DNA of 64,000 nt from a candidate division TA06 bacterium 32_111. GTDB lineage: Bacteria > Hydrothermota > 32-111. Location: NCBI GenBank assembly GCA_001508335.1, contig LGFX01000006.1, forward strand, positions 1 through 64,000, given 5' to 3'. Position 1 is the first letter of the stretch, and every line of letters starts with the position of its first letter. Shown one piece after another: positions 45,201 through 52,043 of this stretch. The notes beneath the pieces were generated by a model. It did no database searches, was not told the origin of the DNA, and saw nothing but the letters and a program-made list of their open reading frames with translations. The translations under genes and the position numbers were made by a program.

Positions 45201-47047
45201 AACTTACAAAAACACAGGAAGAGTCATTGAAAAAGTATGAAGCAGGTGGAGGAAGGATAGCGTACACAGGACATGATTTTGGATGGGGCATGGCTTCATC
45301 TGAAGGTTTCTCTTATGTAGGAACCGATAGAAATGATTCACTCTTTGTTATAAACTATATGATGGGAAAATATGTGGGTGATATAGTTGCAACTGGAAAC
45401 TTCACACTTTATGGAGTAACAGGAGATCCTATCTCTGGTTCATACACAGCAGGTGTTCCATACAATCCATACAGAAGTGGTGCTGATGGTGACTCAATGA
45501 CAGGTGTCTCTTCAGCATTCGTTGCTGGAACATCAACAAATGTTTGGAGATGGAATGCATCAACAGGTCCAGTTGTTGGAACAAAATGGGAATCAACAAA
45601 CAACCTTGGAACAAGTGGTGTAGGTGTATGGGGTGGATACAAGACGAGAGTTATTTTCAATGCCTTTGAGATAACACAGATTGATACTACGAATCCAACA
45701 TCAACAACAAGAACAAATATTCTTAACAACAACCTCATATGGCTTATAGGTCACGACCATCCAGATGTTACTATAAGTTCTCCAACAACAGGAACAACTT
45801 ACACAACAAACACTATTTCAATATCATGGACAGCAACTGCCTACGGTGGTGCTTCTATAGATACAACTTACTTGTACTACTCTCCAAATGGTGGTGATTC
45901 ATGGATACTTATAGCACAGGGAACAACTTTAACATCACCTTACAATTGGGATGTCTCATCACTACTTAATGGAAACAAATATAGAGTTAAGGTAAAAGTA
46001 AAAGATAAAGATGTGTATCCTGCAATGACAGGAGAGGCTTCAACAGGTAATTTCACAATTTCAAGAACTGATGGTGATTATCTTGGTCCTATAGTTTATG
46101 CTGGTTCTATACAGGCTGACCCATCACCAGTTGGAAATGCTGCAGGACTTGGTGTTCCAACATCATTTACAATAACAGCGATAGTGTGTGATTCAACAAC
46201 AGGTATGTCAAATATAAGTAGTGCAGAATGGTCATACGGTCCGGAAGCAGCACCAGCAGGAACAGGTAACGCGATGACTGCTGTTGATGGTGCTTTTGAT
46301 GAAATGTATGAAGAGGTACAAGCTACAGTTTCCTCAACTGTTGGATGGCCTGTTGGTGAAATTAAAATATGGGTTAGAGGTAGGGATGCATCACCTGCAA
46401 AAACACCTTCCAACTGGGGAGATGCTTTCGAAGGATCAGTTATAGTTGTTGACGCAACAGCAACTCTTACAAGAGTTGAGATGACAGAGATTTCTGCTAT
46501 TGCTGATAACAACTCGATCACTTTGAAATGGTCAACAACATCTGAACTCAACAACTCCAAATGGGTAATTGAGAGGTCAACTGATGGCAGGAATTTTGAA
46601 AATGTCGGAAGTTTGGAAGCCAAAAACATTCCATCAACATACACATTTACAGATACAAAGGTAAATGGTGGAACTGTTTACTATTACAAAGTTTCAGACA
46701 TTTCAAAATCTGGTGTTAAGACTGAGCATCCAGTTATTAAAGTTGTTGCTTCTGGAAAACCGAAACCAACAACATTCGCTCTAACACAGAATCAGCCTAA
46801 CCCATTCAAAGATGTAACAACTATAGAGTACGCTGTTCCAGTTAAAGGGAAAGTTACTCTTGAAGTTTACGATATAACAGGAAAACTCGTAAAAACACTT
46901 GTTAATGAAGTTAAAGATGTTTCCTGGTATACTGTAAAATGGAATGGTAAAGACAATTCTGGAAAGAGTGTATCAGCTGGCGTATACTTCTACAAACTTC
47001 AGGCATCAGGATATGAGTCTATGATGAAGATGACTTACCTTAAATAG
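42215..47047 (+). CDS. Giant secreted subtilase with C-terminal sorting domain
   Basis: A 1610-residue exported S8 protease. The ATG at 42215 is chosen because AAAGGAGGT lies just upstream and the protein then begins with a signal peptide (MKRILTVLLLVSFILLFVGA); an in-frame ATG at 42170 would add 15 residues ahead of it. The catalytic triad is Asp279 (VTDSG), His333 (YHGTHTS) and Ser516 (GTSMATPFSAG). A jelly-roll P-domain-like region follows (about 590-700), then fibronectin-like domains (about 840-925), a ThuA/GAT-like segment (about 930-1120), Ig-like repeats, and a C-terminal FlgD/T9SS-like module (YDITGKLVKTL, then WNGKDNSGKSVSAGVYFY). It should digest extracellular protein at the cell surface. 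Confidence 0.92.
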   Translation: MKRILTVLLLVSFILLFVGAKSVTKDVVTTTLPTMDNGTLTNPLADGFKSVTKGKEMVKAMKDPNWVHLPYHDFDVRNGEPNIPSDLKAKLTKDGTNYYILKFSGPVLEKYKSELSNYDVKFEWPVHNYGYIVKMRDGDVEKISQLPYIKFVSLWHPAYKASPKFLNSKSDSKREMVVRLFRNGSYYDVLESLNKMGAKVLDKSEPTTALATFLVEIPESKIAEIAKIKDVYLIMQYAKKYPRNDDGRAIIMNGTTTVGDTVIWNEGVRGAGQIINVTDSGITVGHYQFYDSAVPLTTWGYYPTHRKVIAYLPSHPSFLDTLNFGDENNNSYHGTHTSCTAAGSDENYATSNYDGIAKEAKILFMDCGNNVDAFLWVPIDCYSMFDTMYVHGARITSNSYGPSVSSYPELAGAYDEGCQLTDAYMWDHKDFNVHFAAGNDGSGAGTISGTACAKNVYAAGSCSEASPASVSSFSSRGPTADGRYGVTLLTPGETVMSADGSTSGGTSNYVSMQGTSMATPFSAGAIALIRDYLAQGFYPTGSQITSNAITNPSSALIRALAVNSANDCGQTIPNNNYGFGRLQLNNCLFFSHSGSTSPKAIVFDDNQDGLLTGEYVEYQFNVTDGGNELRVTLVWTDYPAPFFGDNTVTDTTLVNDLDLQVYDPSGSLVSGTDHLNTIEQYRNLTPATGIWKVRVVATDCPVSPQPYAIVVSYSVNNVNNGSVKFDKAVYSVIDSLATISVTDLNLPDNSTFDVKVYSKLGDTEYVTLTGTTGLFKGSVQMAYQSPLNNDDGYLGVNKTDTIWAVYNDTLPNATVTAKALIDNSTFTIYNVRCEKAEGTRGFIAWNTTEPTTGKVYYGPTTSLGYETAENPNLVYDHSGDQAVIVSNLTPNTVYYFDVESKDHKGNVVRDDNNGSHYQFATVDIAGADILVLVTDDNLEGELFAHPDFLVYAIEQGGWNYAWYQTSLNNFGQIPVDSLMRKFKAIFLQSGQENYPQLTKTQEESLKKYEAGGGRIAYTGHDFGWGMASSEGFSYVGTDRNDSLFVINYMMGKYVGDIVATGNFTLYGVTGDPISGSYTAGVPYNPYRSGADGDSMTGVSSAFVAGTSTNVWRWNASTGPVVGTKWESTNNLGTSGVGVWGGYKTRVIFNAFEITQIDTTNPTSTTRTNILNNNLIWLIGHDHPDVTISSPTTGTTYTTNTISISWTATAYGGASIDTTYLYYSPNGGDSWILIAQGTTLTSPYNWDVSSLLNGNKYRVKVKVKDKDVYPAMTGEASTGNFTISRTDGDYLGPIVYAGSIQADPSPVGNAAGLGVPTSFTITAIVCDSTTGMSNISSAEWSYGPEAAPAGTGNAMTAVDGAFDEMYEEVQATVSSTVGWPVGEIKIWVRGRDASPAKTPSNWGDAFEGSVIVVDATATLTRVEMTEISAIADNNSITLKWSTTSELNNSKWVIERSTDGRNFENVGSLEAKNIPSTYTFTDTKVNGGTVYYYKVSDISKSGVKTEHPVIKVVASGKPKPTTFALTQNQPNPFKDVTTIEYAVPVKGKVTLEVYDITGKLVKTLVNEVKDVSWYTVKWNGKDNSGKSVSAGVYFYKLQASGYESMMKMTYLK

Positions 47048-47067
47048 TTAAGGTAAATGGAAATAAT

Positions 47068-47095
47068 AAAAAGCCCCCTTTTTGGGGGCTTTTTT
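47068..47095. terminator. Bidirectional intrinsic terminator
   Basis: AAAAAGCCCCC, a T5 loop and GGGGGCTTTTT lie between the convergent subtilase (+) and lgt (-) stops, with A and T tracts suited to termination in both directions. Confidence 0.9.
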
Positions 47096-47903
47096 ATTTG
47101 TTAGAATTTCTGTATCTTATGAAAAGTAATATTGAAGAGAGAAGAATTATAATAATAGAAGTTATCTGGGAGAGTGAAACTATTTTAAATATGAGAGCGT
47201 TTTTTGAATACTCTCTCAAAAAATCAACAAAAAACCTTTCAAATCCATAAATTATAAAGAAAAGGTAAAATATCATACCGTCAAATTTTCTTCTTTTGTT
47301 GTAAAGGTAAAAAAGGATGAAAAAAAGAAGAAGCATTGAGAAAGATTCTATAAGTTGTGTTGGAATAACTGGAAGTGAACAACAATCTGTAGGTTTTATA
47401 AGACCCTTTTCAAGTTGTTCCTGATATGGTGGGGGAAAATTCTCTCTTGGAAATCTTACTCCAAACCTTTCAGATATCTTTCCATAACAGCATCCGTTCA
47501 GAAAACAACCTATCCTTCCAAAGAATATCCCGAGTGGGAATGCTGTAGTTATGATATCTCCAACTTTGAAAAGATCGAGTTTATTCCTTTTTATATAAAA
47601 AAGTCCTGAAATCACTCCACCTAAAAGTCCACCGTAAAAGACCATTCCACCTTCCCAAATTTTTAGAATCGAAAACAGATCCTCTTTGTATAGATTAAAA
47701 TTTTCAACAACGAACCATAACCTTGCTCCAACTATCCCACCTATTATTATGTAAACTGAAAGATCGAACAGAACATCCTTGGATATTTTTGATCTTTTAG
47801 AAAGGTAAAGGATCACTAAAAGTGATGCTATAAAAGCTATAGACTGCATCAATCCGTAAGAGTATAAAGTTAAATTCCCGAAATGAAATATTATTCTATG
47901 CAT
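47094..47903 (-). CDS. lgt: Prolipoprotein diacylglyceryl transferase
   Basis: A 269-residue polytopic enzyme that attaches diacylglycerol to the lipobox Cys of lipoproteins such as that at 12367. Signatures are ISGLFYIKRN, the Lgt box GIFFGRIGCFLNGCCYG and the YGFERFFVDFLRE motif near the C-terminus. The ATG at 47903 is preferred over the upstream TTG codons because GGAG lies 6 nt before it. A short insertion with CCSLPVIPTQ precedes the catalytic Tyr/Arg region. Third gene of the minus-strand PHP-pepP-lgt unit. Confidence 0.95.
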   Translation of the reverse strand: MHRIIFHFGNLTLYSYGLMQSIAFIASLLVILYLSKRSKISKDVLFDLSVYIIIGGIVGARLWFVVENFNLYKEDLFSILKIWEGGMVFYGGLLGGVISGLFYIKRNKLDLFKVGDIITTAFPLGIFFGRIGCFLNGCCYGKISERFGVRFPRENFPPPYQEQLEKGLIKPTDCCSLPVIPTQLIESFSMLLLFFILFYLYNKRRKFDGMIFYLFFIIYGFERFFVDFLREYSKNALIFKIVSLSQITSIIIILLSSILLFIRYRNSNK

Positions 47904-47904
47904 T

Positions 47905-49155
47905 TTAGACTCCAACAACTTTTTCTATACCTTTTACACTTTTCGGAATTTCTCTTGATAGGTTCTCACAACCTTTCTTTGTAACAAGTATGTCATCCTC
48001 TATCCTTAACCCTATCCCTTCTTCAGGTATATAAATTCCAGGTTCTATAGTTAAAACCATATTCTCTTTAAGTTCTGGCATATACCTTGGTGTTTGAGAA
48101 ATATCGTGAGTATCAAGCCCAAGCATATGTCCAACAGAATGTGGATAATATTTTTTTACATCCTTCACATCCTTGATATATTTCAAACTGATCAGTAATT
48201 TTCCTATAAGTTGGTTTGTTTTTTCGTTCAACTCTTTCAAACTTATACCAGGTTTTATACTATCTATTATTTTTTCTTGAACTTCAAGTAAAGGGTTGTA
48301 AAGTTTTTTCTCCCTTTCGGTAAATTTTCTTTTTGGTGGAAAAACTCTCGTAATGTCAGCTGAATAGAGTTCATATTCAGCACCAACATCAACAAGTATC
48401 AGATCTCCCTTTTTTACCTTCTGGTTGTTAGAGGTATAATGGAGTGTTGCTCCATTCTTTCCTGACGCAACTATAGAAGGGAAGGCTGGAACCAAAACTC
48501 CATTTTTTAAAAATATGTATTCAAGATCAGCCTGAACCTGGTATTCGAACATCCCTTCTTTTGCATTTTTCATACAGTTAAAAATCCCTTCTTTTGTTAT
48601 TCTTATAGCCTCTTTTATGCATTCTATCTCATATTTATCCTTAACAGCCCTTAAAGGGTATATTATGTTGTTTACAGGAAGAAAGGATTTTATCTGTGGA
48701 AAATGTTCTCTCAACTTTAAAATTTTGTAATGGTTGTATCCTAAAAACTCCGTTACCCTTTCATTTGAAAAATCATAGTAACATATAGCACCTTTGTTTA
48801 CAAAGTTTCCAAAATGGAAGTAAAAATCTTTGTTATAAAATACATTCTCAATACCTGTTTCCTCTTTAACCTCTTTATCTGATTTTTTCTTTCCGGTCCA
48901 GACTTCATAATATGGGTTGTTCTCTTCGACAAAAAGCATCTCCCTTTCTTCCTTCAGACTCTTAAAAAGAACTAAAGTTGATGAAGGTTCCTTGTAACCG
49001 GTAAGGTAGAAAAAGTTTGAACTCTGCCTGTAGATGTAATTGTTCTCATTATTCTTCTCTTTGAAGGATGCGGAATCTAAAAGAAGTATAGAGTTGTTTT
49101 CCATCATTTTGAAAACTTTTTCTCTCCTTTTTTTAAACGTTTCTTTTGGTATCAT
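47905..49155 (-). CDS. pepP: Xaa-Pro aminopeptidase (M24B)
   Basis: A 417-residue two-domain metallopeptidase that removes N-terminal residues preceding proline. The N-terminal domain (about 1-165) is the creatinase-like fold; the C-terminal pita-bread domain carries metal ligands in DVGAEYELYSADITR (two Asp), HSVGHMLGLDTHD, LTIEPGIYI and GLRIEDD. The start at 49155 is chosen because AAGGAGA lies 5 nt upstream; extending to 49185 would add residues within the PHP gene's end. It would recycle peptides released by the secreted proteases. Confidence 0.93.
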   Translation of the reverse strand: MIPKETFKKRREKVFKMMENNSILLLDSASFKEKNNENNYIYRQSSNFFYLTGYKEPSSTLVLFKSLKEEREMLFVEENNPYYEVWTGKKKSDKEVKEETGIENVFYNKDFYFHFGNFVNKGAICYYDFSNERVTEFLGYNHYKILKLREHFPQIKSFLPVNNIIYPLRAVKDKYEIECIKEAIRITKEGIFNCMKNAKEGMFEYQVQADLEYIFLKNGVLVPAFPSIVASGKNGATLHYTSNNQKVKKGDLILVDVGAEYELYSADITRVFPPKRKFTEREKKLYNPLLEVQEKIIDSIKPGISLKELNEKTNQLIGKLLISLKYIKDVKDVKKYYPHSVGHMLGLDTHDISQTPRYMPELKENMVLTIEPGIYIPEEGIGLRIEDDILVTKKGCENLSREIPKSVKGIEKVVGV

Positions 49156-49165
49156 AACTTTCTCC

Positions 49166-49936
49166 TTATGGTTTATAAACTTCAAATTTAAAATCTTTTA
49201 CTATCCTTTTAACCTTATCGAAACCGAAAACTGTTTCACCACTTTTATGTGAATCGGAACCTGTTGAAACAACTTTTCCACCTAAATCTTTATAGAGTTT
49301 TAGTATCTCTAAAGAGGGGAACTGTTCCTTACATTTATGTCTTAGACCACTTGAGTTGATCTCAAGAATTATTCCATATTTTACAACCTTCTTTAAAATC
49401 CTTTCATAAGAGTTTTTGTACCTTTTGAATGTCTCTTGATGGTTTTGAAATTTTGAGTATTTTTTGTAGTAATCTATATGTCCGAGTATGTTGAAGATTT
49501 TGAAATCAACTATACTTTCGAGTTGTGAAAAATATTTTTCATAATCAACTTCAAAAATACTTCCTTTATCCTTTTCAATTTCAACTATCCAGTCAGATAT
49601 AACAACACCATCCACAAAATGTAATGAAACTATCCTGTAATCGAAAGGAAACTTTTTGAAAGATGAGATTATTTTTTTTTCATAATCCTCTTCATAGGAG
49701 GATTCTATTCCAAGAAAGAGTTTAATTTTATTCGAATATTTTTTTTTTAGATATAAAAATTCCTCTAACTGTTCTTCACCTTTATAAAACATGTTACCTG
49801 GATCGTTACTGTTGAAATCGAGATGATCGGAAATACCTAGAATACCAACATCTTTCGATATCGCTTCAACGATTATATCCTCCATCTCCCTTTTCGAATC
49901 GTATGAGTAGAGTGAATGGTTATGTAAATCTACCAT
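49166..49936 (-). CDS. PHP-domain phosphoesterase (histidinol-phosphatase type)
   Basis: A 256-residue trinuclear-metal phosphatase of the PHP family. Motifs are VDLHNHSLYSYDS, GISDHLDF, GIESSYEED, SLHFVDG, LGHIDYYKKY, EINSSGLR and STGSDSHKS, the HisJ/HisK pattern. No histidine biosynthesis genes are nearby. It is transcribed divergently from the aminotransferase-serA pair with palindromic back-to-back -35 boxes, so phosphoserine phosphatase activity is an attractive guess, since no SerB is in view. There is no ribosome site; a -10 box lies 7 nt before the ATG. Confidence 0.85.
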   Translation of the reverse strand: MVDLHNHSLYSYDSKREMEDIIVEAISKDVGILGISDHLDFNSNDPGNMFYKGEEQLEEFLYLKKKYSNKIKLFLGIESSYEEDYEKKIISSFKKFPFDYRIVSLHFVDGVVISDWIVEIEKDKGSIFEVDYEKYFSQLESIVDFKIFNILGHIDYYKKYSKFQNHQETFKRYKNSYERILKKVVKYGIILEINSSGLRHKCKEQFPSLEILKLYKDLGGKVVSTGSDSHKSGETVFGFDKVKRIVKDFKFEVYKP

Positions 49937-49943
49937 AGAAAGA

Positions 49944-49971
49944 ATTTTAACAGTTTAAACTTTCAAGTCAA
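49944..49971 (-). promoter_or_regulatory. Promoter for the PHP-pepP-lgt unit
   Basis: Minus strand TTGACT (49971-49966), 16-bp spacer, TAAAAT (49949-49944), ending 7 nt before the ATG at 49936. Probably leaderless. Confidence 0.7.
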
Positions 49972-49975
49972 TATA

Positions 49976-50004
49976 TTGACAAAGTAAGGTTTATAAAATA
50001 AAAT
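49976..50004 (+). promoter_or_regulatory. Promoter for the aminotransferase-serA operon
   Basis: TTGACA (49976-49981), 17-bp spacer, TAAAAT (49999-50004), then a leader with AAGGAGGA before the ATG at 50034. The -35 is 4 nt from the divergent PHP -35. Confidence 0.75.
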
Positions 50005-50033
50005 TATAATATTAAAATTTTGAAGGAGGATTT

Positions 50034-51101
50034 ATGCATAAAAAATTGTTTATACCAGGGCCAACCGAGGTTGTAAAGGAGGTAAGGGATGCTATGGCTT
50101 GCGAGATGATAGGTCATAGGATGAAGGAGTTTTCTGAACTTTACAATCAGGTTATACCTAAATTACAACAGATTCTTTACACTAAAAACAGGGTTCTACT
50201 TTTTACCTCATCCGCAACAGGTTGTATGGAGAGTGTTGTGAGAAACCTTTCAAACAAGAAAACACTCTCATGTATGTGTGGTGCCTTCTCCGATAGATGG
50301 TACAATATAGCGGTTGCTAATGGAAAGAAGGCTGATCCTTTAAAGGTAGAATGGGGATACGCTATAAAACCTGAAATGATTGATGAAAAGTTGAAAACGG
50401 GAGAGTACGATCTTGTCACTTTGGTTCACAACGAAACTTCCACAGGTGTGAAGAATCCTATTGAGGAGATCTCTGAAGTGATGAAAAAGTATCCTGATGT
50501 TATTTTCGCTGTCGATGCTGTCTCATCTTTGACTGGATACAAGTTAGAAGTTGATGCCCTTGGAATTGATGTTATTCTTGCAGGTGTTCAAAAATGTTTT
50601 GCTCTTCCACCGGGACTTGCCGTAATGACAGTTTCACAGAAAGCAGCCCAAAAAGCGAAAACTGTTGAGAACAGAGGTTACTATTTCGATATAGTTGATA
50701 TGTTGAAGTACGATGAAAAGGGACAGACACCTTCCACACCTTCTATATCACATATAAATGCTTTAAATGTCCAACTCGATAGAATGCTTGCTGAGGGCAT
50801 TGAGAACAGATTCGCAAGACACAAAAAGATGTCAGACACTATTTTCAACTGGGCTGAGGAGAAAGGTATTGAGAAGTTCCCAGAGAAAGGCTACGAATCC
50901 TGGACTGTTGTAACACTTAAAAACAACAGAAACTTTAACATTTCAGAACTGAACAAAGAACTTGGAAATAGAGGAAAAACTATTTCAAACGGATATGGGA
51001 AACTCAAAGATATAACATTTAGAATCGCTGCAATGGGAGATCTGACTCCTTCAGACATAAATGAACTTTTAAATGATATAAATGATATTTTAAAAATTTA
51101 A
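50034..51101 (+). CDS. Class V aminotransferase (phosphoserine/alanine-glyoxylate type)
   Basis: A 355-residue PLP enzyme of the small class V aminotransferases. It starts with the IPGPTEVVKEV motif, has the TSSATGCMES phosphate-binding turn, the AVDAVSSLTGY Asp that contacts PLP, and the Schiff-base Lys in AGVQKCFALPPGLA. Linked to serA (9-nt gap), it most likely converts 3-phosphohydroxypyruvate to phosphoserine, as the non-SerC-type enzymes of methanogens and Thermotoga do. Alanine-glyoxylate or serine-pyruvate transamination is the alternative. Preceded by a promoter and AAGGAGGA. Confidence 0.88.
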   Translation: MHKKLFIPGPTEVVKEVRDAMACEMIGHRMKEFSELYNQVIPKLQQILYTKNRVLLFTSSATGCMESVVRNLSNKKTLSCMCGAFSDRWYNIAVANGKKADPLKVEWGYAIKPEMIDEKLKTGEYDLVTLVHNETSTGVKNPIEEISEVMKKYPDVIFAVDAVSSLTGYKLEVDALGIDVILAGVQKCFALPPGLAVMTVSQKAAQKAKTVENRGYYFDIVDMLKYDEKGQTPSTPSISHINALNVQLDRMLAEGIENRFARHKKMSDTIFNWAEEKGIEKFPEKGYESWTVVTLKNNRNFNISELNKELGNRGKTISNGYGKLKDITFRIAAMGDLTPSDINELLNDINDILKI

Positions 51102-51110
51102 GGAGGAATT

Positions 51111-52013
51111 ATGAGAATACTTGTGAGTGATAAGATCTCTGAATCAGCGGTAAACAAGTTAAAAAATTTGGGTCACGATGTTACAGTGAAAACTGGGCTT
51201 CCACCTGAGGAACTTGAAAAGGTTATAGTAGATTTTGATTGTATTATAGTAAGAAGTGCAACTAAGGTTAGAAAAAATATAATAGATGCTGGAAAAAATT
51301 TGAAACTGATAATAAGGGGTGGGGTTGGAGTTGATAACATTGATGTTGAGTACGCTAAGTCAAAAAATATTGAGGTTAGAAACACTCCAGCAGCATCGAG
51401 TGAATCTGTTGCAGAACTTGCTATAGGACACATGTTATCCCTTTCAAGATCTTTAACTGTTGCTGACAAATCTATGAAGGAAGGAAAGTGGGAAAAGAAA
51501 AAATTTCAAGGGAATGAACTTTACAAAAAGACTCTCGGTATAATCGGACTTGGAAGAATAGGAAGGGAGACTGCAAGGATAGGCTTTTACGGTTTTGATA
51601 TGAATGTTTTGGGTTACGATCCCTATGTTAAAGAGGTTTCAAAACCACCTGTAAAAATCGTTGATCTCGATACACTTCTTAAAGAATCAGATTACATCTC
51701 TTTACACCTTCCTTTGACCGAAGAAACTAAGAATATGATTTCAACTGAGCAGTTCAAGAAGATGAAAAAAAACTCTTTCCTCGTTTCATGTGCAAGAGGT
51801 GGGATAGTTGATGAAAACGCTTTACTCGATGCTTTGAAGAACGGTTTGATAAGAGGTGCAGCACTGGATGTTTTCCAGACTGAACCGCCAGTTGCAGGTG
51901 AACTTTTCACTCTCGAAAACTTTGTAGCAACACCACATATAGGTGCACAAACATTTGAGGCACAGGAAAGGATAGCTGAAGAGATTGTAAGTATAATTTC
52001 AGAATACAAATGA
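51111..52013 (+). CDS. serA: D-3-phosphoglycerate dehydrogenase
   Basis: A 300-residue NAD-dependent 2-hydroxyacid dehydrogenase that starts serine synthesis. The cofactor site is GIIGLGRIGRETARI, followed by SCARGGIVDENALLDAL with the catalytic Arg, and TPHIGAQTFEAQER with the catalytic His. It is the short form without the C-terminal ACT domain, so feedback inhibition by serine through ACT is not expected. AAGGAGGAATT precedes the ATG. Second gene of the operon with the aminotransferase, ended by a GC-rich hairpin. Confidence 0.92.
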   Translation: MRILVSDKISESAVNKLKNLGHDVTVKTGLPPEELEKVIVDFDCIIVRSATKVRKNIIDAGKNLKLIIRGGVGVDNIDVEYAKSKNIEVRNTPAASSESVAELAIGHMLSLSRSLTVADKSMKEGKWEKKKFQGNELYKKTLGIIGLGRIGRETARIGFYGFDMNVLGYDPYVKEVSKPPVKIVDLDTLLKESDYISLHLPLTEETKNMISTEQFKKMKKNSFLVSCARGGIVDENALLDALKNGLIRGAALDVFQTEPPVAGELFTLENFVATPHIGAQTFEAQERIAEEIVSIISEYK

Positions 52014-52017
52014 TAAA

Positions 52018-52039
52018 AAGGGGGATTTTTATCCCCCTT
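52018..52039 (+). terminator. Hairpin terminator after serA
   Basis: AAGGGGGAT-TTTT-ATCCCCCTT: a 9-bp stem 4 nt past the stop. It has only a short T tail and ends 4 nt before the next ATG, so some readthrough into the 52044 gene is plausible. Confidence 0.75.
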
Positions 52040-52043
52040 AAAT

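Noticed and set aside
46096-46644. Antisense open frame of about 180 codons within the subtilase gene
   Set aside because: Shadow of a Thr/Ser/Ala-rich secreted protein; no start signal or recognisable domain.
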